DNA from: Streptosporangiaceae bacterium
Lineage (GTDB): Bacteria > Actinomycetota > Actinomycetes > Streptosporangiales > Streptosporangiaceae
DNA length: 33,886 bases
Direction: 5' to 3'
Assembly (NCBI GenBank): GCA_025934635.1
Contig: JAICWX010000063.1
Span: 1 to 33,886 of the forward strand
Position 1 is the stretch's first letter. Every line of letters starts with the position of its first letter. The notes beneath the pieces are model-generated. The model was not told where the DNA came from and did not search any database. It saw only the letters and a program-made list of their open reading frames with translations. Made by a program: the position numbers and the translations under genes. Shown here piece by piece: positions 14,842 to 24,474 of the stretch.

Positions 14842-17561
14842 TTGCTGCCTGGACGTGAACGCGAGGGCGCGATCCTGACCGACCTGCTCGACCGGGTCCG
14901 CGGCGGGCAGAGCGCCGCCGTCGTGGTGCACGGTGAAGCCGGGGTAGGCAAGACGGCCCTGCTGGACGAGGCCTTCGGATCGGTGCCCGACCTGCGGGTC
15001 GTACGCGCGGCCGGCATCGAGTCGGAGATGGAGCTGCCCTTTGCGGGCCTCCAGCAGCTGTGCCTGTCGATGCTCGGCCAGCTCGATCACCTGCCCCCGC
15101 CGCAGGCGGGGGCGCTCCGGGTCGCCTTCGGCCTGACCCAGGGGCCGCCGCCCGACCGTTTCCTGGTCGGCCTGGCCGTCCTGGGCCTGCTGGCGGAGGC
15201 GGCCGGACGGCGGCCGCTGGTCGGCGTGGTGGACGACTGCCAGTGGCTGGACCGGGCCTCGGCGCAGGCGCTGGCCTTTGCCGCGCGCCGGATCCAGGCC
15301 GAGGGCGTGCTGCTGGCGTTCGCCGCGCGCGAGCCGGGCCCCGATCTCGAGGGGATCCCCCGGCTCCTGATCGAGGGCCTGCGTGACCGCGACGCCCGGG
15401 CGCTGCTGCGCTCGGTCGTGCCGTGGCCGCTCGACGAGCAGATCCGGGAGCGGATCCTGGCCGAGACCAGGGGAAACCCGCTGGCGCTGCTCGAGCTGCC
15501 GCGCGGGCGGTCGCCCGCCGAGCTGGCCGGCGGCTTCGGGCTGCCACCCGGCCTGTCGCTGTCCGGCCGGATCGAGGAGAGCTTCCTGCGCCGGATGGAG
15601 GCGCTGCCGGAAGCGGCCAGGCTGCTGGCGCTGATCGCCGCGGCCGAGTCCACCGGTGACCTCGCCCTGGTGTGGCGGGCCGCCACCCGGCTCGGGCTCG
15701 ACCGCGACGCCGTGGTCTCCGCCGAGGCAGAAGGGCTGCTCAAGATGGGCGGCCATGTCGTCTTCCGGCACCCGCTGGTCCGTTCGGCGGTCTACGGCGC
15801 GTCGTCGCCGGCCGACCGCCAGCGGGTGCACGAAGCCCTGGCCGCGGTCAGCGATCCTGACCTGGATCCCGACCGCCGCGCCTGGCACCTGGCGCAGGCG
15901 GTCATCGGCCCCGACGAGGAGGTCGCGGCCGAGCTCGAGCGATCGGCCGTCCGGGCCCAGGGACGGGGCGGCCCCGCCGCCGCGGCGGCCTTCCTGGACC
16001 GGGCCGTCCAGCTCAGCCTGGACCCCGGGCCCCGGGCCCGCCGGGCTGTGGCCGGCGCCCAGGCCAAATACCTGGCGGGTGCTCCCGATGCCGCCCTCCG
16101 GCTGCTGGCGATCGCCGAGGCAGGCCCGCTCGCCGAACTCGAGCGGGCCCAGGTGGACATGATCCGGGCCCAGATCGCCTACTCGCAGAACCGCGGCAGC
16201 GACGCCCCGGCGCTGCTGCTCCGGGCGGCCGGGCGGCTCGAGCCCCTCAACCTGCGCATGGCCAGGGACACCTACCTCGACGCCATGGTGGCCGGCCACT
16301 TCGCCGGCCGTCTCGCACCGGACAGCCTGCGCGAAGCGGCGAAGGCGGCCAGGCGCGGGGTCTCTCCCGCCGGGGAACCCCCGCGCCGTCTGAGCTCCTG
16401 CTCGACGGGCTGGCGACCGCGCTCACCGACGGCTATGCCGCCGGCGTGCCGGTGCTCAAGCAGGCCGTGCGCGGGTTCCGCAGCCCGCGGGCCTCCCTGG
16501 ACGAGCAGCTGCGCTGGCTGTGGCCCGCCGCCCACGTCGCGATGGCCCTGTGGGACGACGAATCCTACGAGGTGCTGTCCGCGCGGCACATCGAGCTCGG
16601 GCGCGAGGCGGGCGTGCTCGCGGTGCTGCCGACGGCGCTGACCACCCGCATCGTGGCCTGCGTATTCGCCGGCCAGCTGACCGTGGCCGAGGAGCTGATC
16701 GAGGAGCTGCACGCGCTCAGCGACGCCATGGGGACGCCGGTGCCGGCCTACGGCCCGCTTTTCGTGGCCGCCTGGCGGGGCCGGGAGGAAGCGGCCGTGA
16801 CGGTGATCGACACCGCGGTCCGGGACTTCACGGCCAGCGGCGAAGGAGCCGTGCTGGCCTTCGCCGACTACGCCCGCGCCGTCCTGGGCAACGGCCTGGG
16901 CCAGTACCAGGACGCGCTCCTGGCGGCCACGGCAACCGACGCCTTCGAGACCGAAGGGGTCGCCATCGTCACCCAGGGCCTCGCCGAGCTCATCGAGGCG
17001 GCGGCCCGAGCCGGGGCGGCCGAGCGGGCCGCCAGTGCCCTGGCCCGCCTGGAGGAGATGACCCGGGTCAGCGACACCGACTGGGGAGCGGGCATCCGCG
17101 CTCGCTCACAGGCACTGCTCAGTACGGGCGAGGCGGCCGAAGCCCGCTACCGCGAGGCGATCGGGCGGCTCGACCGGACCCGGATCCGGCCGCAGCTGGC
17201 CCGCGCCCATTTGCTGTACGGCGAATGGCTGCGCCGGGAGAACCGTCGCGTGGACGCCCGCCAGGAGCTGCTGGCGGCGTTCGAGCTGTTCGCCGGCATG
17301 GGCATGGAGGCATTTGCCGAACGCACCCGGCGCGAGCTGGCGGCCACCGGGGAGAAGATCAGGCGGCCGACCGCCGGCCGGCCGCACGACCTCACGAACC
17401 AGGAAGCGCAGATCGCCCGGCTCGCCCGCGAGGGACTGACGAACTCCGAGATCGGATTCCAGCTCTACCTGAGCGCGCGCACCGTGGAATGGCACCTGCG
17501 CAAGGTCTTCACCAAGCTCGGGATCACCTCCCGCCGGCAGCTCCAGACCGCGGCTCTCTGA
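14842..17561 (+). pseudogene. LuxR-family ATPase regulator (MalT/LAL-like), broken by one frameshift
   Basis: Two consecutive frames make one about 900-residue protein. The first (from TTG 14842, with GGAGGG upstream) has Walker A GEAGVGKT (31-38), Walker B-like LVGVVDDCQWLD and the winged/helical AAA part. The second (to 17561) has helical repeats and a C-terminal LuxR helix-turn-helix (LTNQEAQIARLAREGLTNSEIGFQLYLSARTVEWHLRKVF). The break lies near 16373-16390 at a GGGGAACCCCCG run: the first frame turns to nonsense while APSELLLDGLATALTDGY continues one base off. Loss of one base in the C-run explains it. If real, the DNA-binding domain is detached and the gene is dead; if it is a sequencing error, this is an intact signal-integrating activator. 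No slippery site plus stem supports programmed frameshifting. Confidence 0.8.
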
Positions 17562-17582
17562 GCGGCCCTCGCAGCGCCCGGC

Positions 17583-18929
17583 TCAGCTCCACGGGAACGG
17601 CGAGTTGCTGACCGGGTGCAGCTGCCCGGTGCGGTAGCGGGAGAACCGGAACGGCTCGAGCAGGGACTGCCGTTCGCCGAGCAGTTCCCTGGCCACCAGC
17701 GCACCCACGCCGATCATCTTGTACCCGTGGTTCGAGTCGGCGATCACGTACGCGTTCTCGCGGAAGGTGTCGAACACCGGGAAGCTGTCCGGGGTGAACG
17801 CCCCGATCCCCCCGGAGGGCTTACGTCGGTACAGGTGACGCTGCTTCTCGAACCGCTTGAGGCAGTGCGCCAGGCCGGAGGTCCACATCCGGGTGAAGTC
17901 CTCACCCACGACGAACTCCGGGCTGGCCGGGCCGTACGGGTCGATGGCGACCTCGGCCGCCGGCCGGTCGACGATGTAGGGGGCGGCGCCGCCCTGGACC
18001 CCGCCGAAGCTGAAGTCCGGCTTGAAGTAGATGCCCCACAGCTCGCTGGTGATGAGCGAGCCGTCGGCGTCGTCGAACAGCGGGGTATCGGAATCCACGT
18101 GCACCACCGGCGGGAAGCCGCCGGCACTGGTCGTGAAGGTACCGGGATCGACCTCGAGCGTTCCTTCCTGCAGCGCCCAGTAGGTCCACATGGGCCGGCC
18201 GGGATGGACCGTCCCGGCGGTGTCGGTGACGTCGATACGGCCGGGCAGGTCGAGCATCGCCCAGAAGTCACGGACCCACGGCCCGGCCGCGACGACGACC
18301 TGGTCGCAGGCGATGGTCCCGTGGTCCGTCTCGACCGCGGTGACCGCACCGCCGGACAGCTGGAGTCCGGTCACGCGCGTACCGGTGCGGATCTGCACGC
18401 CGAGGGCCCTGGCCTTGGCGGCCAGGCCGTCCAGCGAGCGCCGGTTGTTGGCGTACCCGCCCTGCTTCTCGTGCAGGACCGTGGTCAGCCCGGAGGCCTG
18501 CCAGTCGGGGAACAGGCCGAGCATGTAGGCCCGGCAGGCATCCTCCCCCTCGACCAGCACCGAGTCGTATCCGATCGCCTGCTGCTGGGTGTAAATCTGC
18601 ACCACGTCGGCATGCATGGCCTCCGGCGCGGCTTGCAGGAACCCGACCGGATGGTACGAGAACGCCTCCGGGTCGGATTCCCACACCGCCACGTTATGGG
18701 CCATGAGCTCGCGCATGGCGGGCTGGAAATAGTTGTTGCGGATCGTGCCGCAGGCAATCCCGGACGCGCCCGCCCCGACGTCCGCCTTGTCGAGCACCAC
18801 GATGTCCGCGCCGCTACCGACGCCGCGGGCCTCCAGTTCCATGGCCAGGTGCCAGGCGGTGGACAGGCCGTGAATGCCGGCCCCGATGACGACGTACCGC
18901 GCATGGGCCGGGGTATTCACGTCAGGCAC
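17583..18929 (-). CDS. FAD-dependent oxidoreductase, DAO family (sarcosine/glycine oxidase-like)
   Basis: A 448-residue flavoprotein. VVIGAGIHGLSTAWHLA with GxGxxG at residues 16-21 is the FAD site, followed by an acidic strand end (VVLDKADVGAGASG). A central DAO fold follows (TGTRVTGLQL, CDQVVVAAGPWVRDF). The C-terminus has PSGGIGAFTPDSFPVFD and YVIADSNHGYKMIGVGALVARELL, the second FAD contact. The family oxidises amines and amino acids such as sarcosine, glycine or D-amino acids to imines, with oxygen or an electron carrier as acceptor. The substrate cannot be told. It is divergent from the hydroxyacid dehydrogenase, with 67 nt between starts, so the two probably share control. Confidence 0.85.
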   Translation of the reverse strand: MPDVNTPAHARYVVIGAGIHGLSTAWHLAMELEARGVGSGADIVVLDKADVGAGASGIACGTIRNNYFQPAMRELMAHNVAVWESDPEAFSYHPVGFLQAAPEAMHADVVQIYTQQQAIGYDSVLVEGEDACRAYMLGLFPDWQASGLTTVLHEKQGGYANNRRSLDGLAAKARALGVQIRTGTRVTGLQLSGGAVTAVETDHGTIACDQVVVAAGPWVRDFWAMLDLPGRIDVTDTAGTVHPGRPMWTYWALQEGTLEVDPGTFTTSAGGFPPVVHVDSDTPLFDDADGSLITSELWGIYFKPDFSFGGVQGGAAPYIVDRPAAEVAIDPYGPASPEFVVGEDFTRMWTSGLAHCLKRFEKQRHLYRRKPSGGIGAFTPDSFPVFDTFRENAYVIADSNHGYKMIGVGALVARELLGERQSLLEPFRFSRYRTGQLHPVSNSPFPWS

Positions 18930-18996
18930 ACGGTCCTCCCGGGGCTCGCCTGGCTCTTAGCCTAGGCGTGACGGCACGCGACCGGAAGGCGGTCCA

Positions 18997-19986
18997 TTGA
19001 CCCAGGAACGACTCGTAGCGGTGACCTACCCGGCCGATGAGGAATTCACCCGGGTCAATTCCGAAGTCCTCGCTGGCGAGGCCGCGATCGTCTATACCTA
19101 CGGCCTGGACGACGCCGAGCGGGCGCAGGCCCTGCGGCGCGCCGAGGCCGTGCTCGCCCTGAACCTGGCCGACGAGGTCCCGGCCGGCGCGCTGGCGGAA
19201 TCCCCGCGGCTGCGTTTCGTCCAGCTGCTCTCAGCCGGCGTCGACACGGTCGACTTCTCGGGCCTGCCGGACGACCTGACGGTAGCCAGCAACGCCGGCG
19301 CGTATTCGGTGGCGATGTCGGAGCACGTCATGGCGATGACGCTGAGCCTGGCGAAACACCTGCCACAGCGTCATGCGGCCCTGGCCGCCGGCCGGTTCGA
19401 TAAATGGGCGCCATCGCTGACCTTGCACGGCGCCAGCTGCGTCATCCTCGGCCTGGGCGGGATCGGCACCGCCACCGCGCGGCTGATGAGGGCGTTCGGC
19501 GCCCGCGTCTACGCGATCAACCGCGGCGGGCGCGGCACCGCGCACGCCGAGTTCACCGGCACCCTGGCCGACCTGGACCGGGTGCTCGCGGTGGCGGATG
19601 TCCTGGTCATCTCGCTGCCGCTGACCCGCACCACCCGCGGGCTGATCGGCCGGCGTGAGCTCGCCCTGATGAAGCCCACCGCCATGGTGGTGAACGTGGC
19701 CCGGGGCGCGGTTATCGACCAGGGCGCGTTGTACGAGCACCTGCGCACGCACCCGGATTTCGGCGCCGGCATAGACACCTGGTGGGACGAGCCGACGGGG
19801 GACGCCCCGTTCCGGACCGACTATCCCTTCTTCGACCTGCCGAACCTGATCGGCTCGCCGCACAACTCCAGCATCGTGCCGGGGACGATGGTTTCGGCCG
19901 CCCGTTTGGCTGCTGAGAACGTGTACCGGCAGCTGCGGAACGAAGCAGTGACCGGAATAGTCCGCCGCGCCGATTACGTCGCCTGA
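18997..19986 (+). CDS. D-isomer-specific 2-hydroxyacid dehydrogenase
   Basis: A 329-residue NAD(P)-dependent dehydrogenase. The nucleotide fold has GLGGIGTATARLMRAFGARVYAI (from about 152), the catalytic Arg is in MVVNVARGAVID (about 236), the acidic residue in DTWWDEP (about 260) and the catalytic His in IGSPHNSS (about 289). The order R-D/E-H is that of the family, which interconverts 2-keto and D-2-hydroxy acids. The TTG start at 18997 has GGAAGGCGG upstream. The substrate is not visible. Confidence 0.88.
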   Translation: MTQERLVAVTYPADEEFTRVNSEVLAGEAAIVYTYGLDDAERAQALRRAEAVLALNLADEVPAGALAESPRLRFVQLLSAGVDTVDFSGLPDDLTVASNAGAYSVAMSEHVMAMTLSLAKHLPQRHAALAAGRFDKWAPSLTLHGASCVILGLGGIGTATARLMRAFGARVYAINRGGRGTAHAEFTGTLADLDRVLAVADVLVISLPLTRTTRGLIGRRELALMKPTAMVVNVARGAVIDQGALYEHLRTHPDFGAGIDTWWDEPTGDAPFRTDYPFFDLPNLIGSPHNSSIVPGTMVSAARLAAENVYRQLRNEAVTGIVRRADYVA

Positions 19987-19998
19987 CGGGTCAGTCCG

Positions 19999-20784
19999 TT
20001 AGTAGGCCATCCAGCCGCCGTCGACCATGAGATTGACGCCGCTGATGTAACTGGCCTGGTCGGAGGCGAGAAACGAGACGGCCGCGGCGACGTCCGGCGG
20101 CTCGCCGAGGCGCGCGAACGGCGTCCGGGCCACGACGTAAGCGGCCGAGACGGGATCCGCGGACAGGTCGCCCGCCGCCCCGGTCTGTATCTTTCCGGGC
20201 GCGACCGCATTGCAGATGATGCCGTCGCGCCCGTGCTCGATGGCGATCTGCCGGGTCATCTGCACCAGGCCGCCCTTGCCGACGGCATAGGCGAAATGGC
20301 CCGGCACGCCCACCATGCCGTGCTGGGAGGTGATGTTGACAATGCGGCCGCGCACCTCGCCGCGGGGTTCCTGGGCCAGCATCACGCGGACGGCCGCCCG
20401 GCAGAGCAGGAACGGCCCGCGCAGGTTGACGGCCATCATGGCGTCCCAGTCGGCATCGAGGGTGTCGATGAGCGGCTTGGAGTGCGGGCCGGCCAGCACG
20501 GCGTTGTTGACGAGGACGGCCAGCCGGCCGTAGCCGTTGACCGCCAGGTCGACCAGCTGCTCGCATGCCTCGCCCGATGAGACATCGGCGCGGACGAACT
20601 CGCAGCGGCCGCCGTCGCGGCTGATCAGCTCGTCGGTGGGCGCGCCGCCGGTCAGCGGATCGCGGCGGACATCGGCCAGCACGACCGGGAAGCCGTCCGC
20701 GGCCAGCCGGCGCGCGATCGCCCGGCCGATCCCCGAGGACGATCCGGTGACGATGGCGCCGCCACTCATGACACTGGCGCTCAT
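19999..20784 (-). CDS. short-chain dehydrogenase/reductase (classical SDR)
   Basis: A 261-residue classical SDR. TGSSSGIG (13-20) is the cofactor motif, LVNNAVL the structural motif, and S153, Y166 and K170 (NITSQHG, YAVGK) form the catalytic set. The C-terminus (SYISGVNLMVDGGWMAY) is of the 3-oxoacyl-reductase/sugar-dehydrogenase type. It oxidises or reduces an alcohol/ketone pair with NAD(P). Its start overlaps the stop of the Gfo/Idh/MocA gene (ATGA at 20781-20784), so the two are coupled and probably act on one sugar-like or polyol intermediate. An internal ATG at 20769 is an alternative start. Confidence 0.88.
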   Translation of the reverse strand: MSASVMSGGAIVTGSSSGIGRAIARRLAADGFPVVLADVRRDPLTGGAPTDELISRDGGRCEFVRADVSSGEACEQLVDLAVNGYGRLAVLVNNAVLAGPHSKPLIDTLDADWDAMMAVNLRGPFLLCRAAVRVMLAQEPRGEVRGRIVNITSQHGMVGVPGHFAYAVGKGGLVQMTRQIAIEHGRDGIICNAVAPGKIQTGAAGDLSADPVSAAYVVARTPFARLGEPPDVAAAVSFLASDQASYISGVNLMVDGGWMAY

Positions 20785-21764
20785 GGCACGGGGACCGTCC
20801 GGCCGCTGCGCAGCGCCTCTTCCGCCGCGACGGCCACGGCCAGCGTCCGGGCCGCGTCGGCCGGCGTACAGAAGACCAGGTCCGGGTCGCCTGCCGTGGC
20901 CGCCGCGACGAAGCGGCCCACCGAGCCGTCGAAGGGGCTGCCGGGTGAGGTCGCGGTCACCGCCGACCCGCTGGCCACGCCGGACAGCCGGAAGTCCGGG
21001 TCGAGGTCGAGGCGGAACGCGGCGTCGGTGGTCGTGACCTCGAGCCAGTACCGGCCCGGCAGCTCCGGACTGGTCCAGGCGACCACGATGGTGCCGAGCC
21101 CGCCCCCCTCGAAGTGCAGCAGGACGGTGACGGCGTCGGCGATGTCCCCCGCCTCCTGCCCGGCCGGCCGGGGCGCGAGCCGGACCGCCGACCCGGCCGC
21201 CTGGACGGCCGTCACCTCTCCGGCCAGGCTCCGGGCGAGATCGATGTGGTGGCTGCCGCGCTCGAGCAGGTTTCCCCCGCCCTCGGCCTGGCTGAGGAAC
21301 CAGGGGCGGGATTCGGTGCCGCCGATGCTCTGCCCGGTCAGGCAGCCGACGGCCTGCCCGGCCAGCCGGGCGCGCAGACCTGCGAGGAACTCGATGGCGC
21401 GCCACTGGTAGCCGATCGCGCACACGGCCCGGCTGCGCGCGGCGGCGGCCGCGATCTGGGCCGCGTCCTCGACTGAGCGCGCTATCGGCTTCTCCAGGTA
21501 GACCGGCAGGCCGCGGTCGAGGGCGGCGACCGCCGGGCCGGCGTGCGCGCGCGGCGGGGTGCAGATCCAGAGGGCATCGAGGTCCGCGCCGGCGAGCAGT
21601 TCCCGCCAGTCGGAGAACACCTGGGCACCGCTGGGCGCGGCAACCTGCGCGGCGCGGTCTTTATCGACATCGCACACGGCCGCCACCGTGACGTCGTCTC
21701 GCCTGGCCAGCGTCTCGGCGTGGCGCCGCCCGATCCAGCCGGCGCCGATGATCCCAGCCCGCAT
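20781..21764 (-). CDS. Gfo/Idh/MocA family oxidoreductase
   Basis: A 327-residue dehydrogenase. GAGWIG (7-12) starts the Rossmann domain, VYLEKPIARS (E91-K92-P93) is the family hallmark, and GGGNLLERGSHHIDLARSLAG is the substrate-domain motif with a catalytic His. Members oxidise sugars, inositols or related polyols with NAD(P). It is the first gene of the leftward pair with the SDR. The ATG at 21764 is chosen because the Rossmann strand starts there; a longer frame upstream is translated intergenic repeat. Confidence 0.87.
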   Translation of the reverse strand: MRAGIIGAGWIGRRHAETLARRDDVTVAAVCDVDKDRAAQVAAPSGAQVFSDWRELLAGADLDALWICTPPRAHAGPAVAALDRGLPVYLEKPIARSVEDAAQIAAAAARSRAVCAIGYQWRAIEFLAGLRARLAGQAVGCLTGQSIGGTESRPWFLSQAEGGGNLLERGSHHIDLARSLAGEVTAVQAAGSAVRLAPRPAGQEAGDIADAVTVLLHFEGGGLGTIVVAWTSPELPGRYWLEVTTTDAAFRLDLDPDFRLSGVASGSAVTATSPGSPFDGSVGRFVAAATAGDPDLVFCTPADAARTLAVAVAAEEALRSGRTVPVP

Positions 21765-21841
21765 GGCTCTCAGTCTAGGAACTGGCGGGGAGGGCTGTTC
21801 GGTGGCACGGCTGGGATCGTAGGCTGCCACTGTTGCAGTCA

Positions 21842-21878
21842 TTCCAGCACTCCACTTCCAGCACTCCATTTCCAGCAC
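21842..21878. promoter_or_regulatory. three TTCCAGCAC direct repeats in divergent promoter region
   Basis: TTCCAGCACTCCA is present at 21842-21854 and 21856-21868, and TTCCAGCAC at 21870-21878, all with a 14-bp period. The array lies in the 125 bp between the Gfo/Idh/MocA start (21764) and the aminotransferase start (21890), where one regulator could control both operons. No regulator gene is adjacent. Confidence 0.55.
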
Positions 21879-21889
21879 CGGGCGGCGGC

Positions 21890-23251
21890 GTGAGAACTGA
21901 GGAGCCGCGTTACGCGGGTGAGGCGCCGGCGGCCAGTGACATCGTGCGCCGGTGGGCCAGGGAGAACCCGGCGTCGGCGGCGCTGCACCAGCGGGCCCGC
22001 CGCCTGCTGCCCGGCGGGGTCACCCACGACGTGCGGCTGGCCGAGCCGTTTCCGCTGGCGGTCGCGCGGGCCGACGGGGCGCGCAAATGGGATGTCGACG
22101 GCCACGAGCTCATCTGCTACGTCATGGGCCACGGCGCGCTGCTGCTCGGGCACAGTCACCCGGAGGTCGTCGCGGCCGTCCGCGCCCAGGCGGGCCTGGC
22201 CTTTCATCCCGGCGCCGGCCACGAACTCGAGAGCGACTGGGCCGAGCTGGTGATACGGCTCGTCCCGTCCGCCGAACGGGTGCGTTTCACCTCCAGCGGG
22301 ACCGAGGCGTCGCTGCTCGCGCTGCGGGTAGCCCGGGCCGCCACCGGGCGGGACACGATCGTGAAGCTGGCCGGCCATTTCCACGGCTGGCACGACCAGG
22401 TGGCGGTCGGATCCGACCCGCCGTTCGACCAGCCGGACACGGCCGGGCTGCCGCGCGGCCTAGCCAGCTCGGTCACCGTCATTGCGGCGGACGAGGAGGC
22501 CCTGGCCGACGTCGTGCGCACTCGGGAGGTGGCGGCCGTCATCCTCGAGCCGTCCGGGGCGGCCTGGGGGACGGTGCCGCTGCCGCCCGGGTTCCTCGCC
22601 GCGGCCCGGCGGCTGACCGACGAGACGGGGACGCTGCTCGTATTCGACGAGGTGGTCTCGGGCTTTCGCTGGGCGCCGGGCGGCGTCCAGCAGGCCACCG
22701 GGGTAACCCCTGATCTCACCGTGCTCGGGAAGGTGCTGGCCGGGGGAATGCCGGGCGGCGCCGTCGGCGGGCGCGCCGACCTGATGGACCAGCTCGCCGG
22801 GCCCGCCGCCGGGTCCCGGCGGGTGGCCCACCCGGGCACCCACAACGCCCATCCGCTGGCCGCGGCGGCCGGCGTGACGACCCTGCGCCTGGCCGCCTCC
22901 GGTGAGCTGCAGACGAGCGCCGGCCGTCTGGCCGCGGCGCTGCGCGACGAGCTGACGGCGGTATTCAGGACGTCCGGCGTGCCCGGCCGTGCCTACGGCG
23001 CGAGCTCGACCTTTCACCTGCTGTTCGGCCACGAAGCGGCGTCCGGCACCGTCGATGCCGCCGCCTTGAAGAAGAGCGTGCCCCCGGCCGCGGTGTCAGC
23101 CGTGCTGCACTGCTCGATGCTCAGCGAGGGGGTGCACCTGTTCCACGGATCCGGTTTCCTGTCCGCCGCGCACGGCGAGCGCGAGGCCGAGCTGACGGTC
23201 CGGGCGCTGGCTACGACGCTCGGGCGGCTGCAGGCAGCAGGCCTGGCGTGA
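21890..23251 (+). CDS. class III PLP-dependent aminotransferase (GSA-aminomutase-like)
   Basis: A 453-residue fold-type I enzyme. PGGVTHDVRL, the GHSHPEVVAAVRAQ region, SSGTEASLLALRVARAATGR (phosphate binding), FHGWHD, VFDEVVSGFRWAPGG and the PLP lysine K281 in VLGKVLAGGMPGGAVGG are all in order, as in glutamate-1-semialdehyde aminomutase and related transaminases. The neighbours are catabolic, so a transamination role is more likely than heme synthesis. A GTG at 21890 is preferred to the TTG at 21833, which would translate the repeat array. It is the first of three genes overlapping by 4 nt. Confidence 0.85.
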   Translation: MRTEEPRYAGEAPAASDIVRRWARENPASAALHQRARRLLPGGVTHDVRLAEPFPLAVARADGARKWDVDGHELICYVMGHGALLLGHSHPEVVAAVRAQAGLAFHPGAGHELESDWAELVIRLVPSAERVRFTSSGTEASLLALRVARAATGRDTIVKLAGHFHGWHDQVAVGSDPPFDQPDTAGLPRGLASSVTVIAADEEALADVVRTREVAAVILEPSGAAWGTVPLPPGFLAAARRLTDETGTLLVFDEVVSGFRWAPGGVQQATGVTPDLTVLGKVLAGGMPGGAVGGRADLMDQLAGPAAGSRRVAHPGTHNAHPLAAAAGVTTLRLAASGELQTSAGRLAAALRDELTAVFRTSGVPGRAYGASSTFHLLFGHEAASGTVDAAALKKSVPPAAVSAVLHCSMLSEGVHLFHGSGFLSAAHGEREAELTVRALATTLGRLQAAGLA

Positions 23252-24474
23252 CCGCCGGCGGTCACGAGCCCCCCGCCGGTCTCGGGCCTCCCGCCGGTCT
23301 CGGGCCTCCCGCCGGTCTCGAGCTCGCCGGCGGGCGGGTCTTCGACCCGGGCCGCGGGCTCGACACGGCCGCGACCGTCAGCGTCGCCGACGGCCTTATT
23401 GAAGACGTCCGGCGTTCCGCCGCTGCCGAGCCCGGCCGTCGGCGGATCGACGTGGCCGGGCGGCTCGTCACCCCGGGCCTGGTTGACCTGCACACGCACC
23501 TGTACCCGGGCGTTTCCCACTACGGGATCGAGCCGGACCCGCACTGCCTGGGCCGCGGAGTGACCACGGCGGTCGACGCCGGCTCGGCGGGCGCGCAGAC
23601 GTTCCCGGGGCTGCGCCGCTACGTCATCGAGCGGTCCCGGACCTCGATCCTGGCCTTCCTGAACATCGCCGTGGAGGGGATGATCAGCCGCCTGGTCGGC
23701 GAGCTCGAGGACATCCGGTGGGCATCGCCCGAGCAGGCCGTCGCCCGCGCCCGCGAGCACCCGGACCTGATCGTGGGCATCAAGGTCCGGCTGGGTTATC
23801 AGATGGTGGGCGACGATCCGGGGCCGGCCCTGCGGCTCGCCCGTGAGGCCGCGGACGTGCTCGGCCTGCCGCTCATGGTGCACGTCATCGACCTGCGACC
23901 GGGACTGGCCTGGCTGCTGCCGCGGCTGAACCGCGGCGACATCGTGACGCACTGCTTCCACGGCAACGAGGGCGGCATCCTGGACCCGGACGGAAAAGTG
24001 CTGCCGGAGGCCGTGAGCGCCCGCGCGCGGGGCGTGCTGTTCGACGTGGGTCACGGCGCCGGCAGCTTCTCCTACCGGGTGGCGCGGCGGGCCATCAGCC
24101 AGGAGTTCCCGCCCGACACCATCTCCAGCGACCTGCACGTGCACAATGCCGCCGGGCCGGTCTTCGACCAGGCGACCACGCTGTCCAAGCTGCTGCATGT
24201 CGGCATGCCGCTGGCGGACGTGATCCGGGCGACGACCTCGACGCCCGCCCGCGCCATCGGCCGGGCCGCCACCACCGGCTCGCTGACCGCGGGGGCCGTG
24301 GCCGACCTGTCGGTCTTCGAGCTGCGGGCCGGCCACTGGGCGCTGCCCGACGCGGCGGGCGACACCGAGACCGTCGAGCAGCTGCTGGTGCCGACGATGG
24401 TCATCCGGGCCGGCCAGGTCTGCGCCATCGAGCCGCCCGCGGCCGGCCTGCGGGCCGCCGAGACCGGCCCGTGA
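23248..24474 (+). CDS. amidohydrolase/deacetylase family metallohydrolase (COG3964-like)
   Basis: A 408-residue binuclear amidohydrolase. The metal ligands are visible in order: H82 and H84 (LHTHLYPG), carboxylated K179 (VGIKVRL), H212 (MVHVID), H235 (VTHCFHG) and D295 (SSDLHVHN). The PDPHCLGRGVTTAVDAGSAGAQTF segment and the long FHGNEGGILDPDG loop are typical of COG3964 enzymes such as EF0837 and Atu3266, known to hydrolyse N-acyl or ester compounds; the substrate here is unknown. The N-terminus carries three PPAGLG repeats before the first strand. GTG start overlapping the aminotransferase stop, and the stop overlaps the hydantoinase gene. Confidence 0.85.
   Translation: MTAGGHEPPAGLGPPAGLGPPAGLELAGGRVFDPGRGLDTAATVSVADGLIEDVRRSAAAEPGRRRIDVAGRLVTPGLVDLHTHLYPGVSHYGIEPDPHCLGRGVTTAVDAGSAGAQTFPGLRRYVIERSRTSILAFLNIAVEGMISRLVGELEDIRWASPEQAVARAREHPDLIVGIKVRLGYQMVGDDPGPALRLAREAADVLGLPLMVHVIDLRPGLAWLLPRLNRGDIVTHCFHGNEGGILDPDGKVLPEAVSARARGVLFDVGHGAGSFSYRVARRAISQEFPPDTISSDLHVHNAAGPVFDQATTLSKLLHVGMPLADVIRATTSTPARAIGRAATTGSLTAGAVADLSVFELRAGHWALPDAAGDTETVEQLLVPTMVIRAGQVCAIEPPAAGLRAAETGP
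23269..23322 (+). repeat. 18-bp in-frame tandem repeat (PPAGLG x3)
   Basis: Three 18-nt units encode PPAGLG, PPAGLG and PPAGLE ahead of the first beta strand of the amidohydrolase. The nucleotide units are nearly identical. The extension is not part of the catalytic fold. Confidence 0.8.

Noticed and set aside
14668..16299. Leftward frame of 543 codons opposite the LuxR-family gene
   Set aside because: Shadow of the ATPase gene; no motif, no ribosome-binding site, and repetitive G/Q/R/P composition.
16370..16395. Programmed ribosomal frameshift in the LuxR-family gene
   Set aside because: There is no slippery heptamer followed by a stem or pseudoknot, and this regulator family is not known to use frameshifting. 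A base loss in a C-run is simpler.
21833..21889. Longer N-terminus of the aminotransferase from TTG 21833
   Set aside because: It would translate the direct-repeat array (QSFQHSTSSTPFPAPG). Homology starts after the GTG at 21890, and the TTG has no ribosome-binding site.
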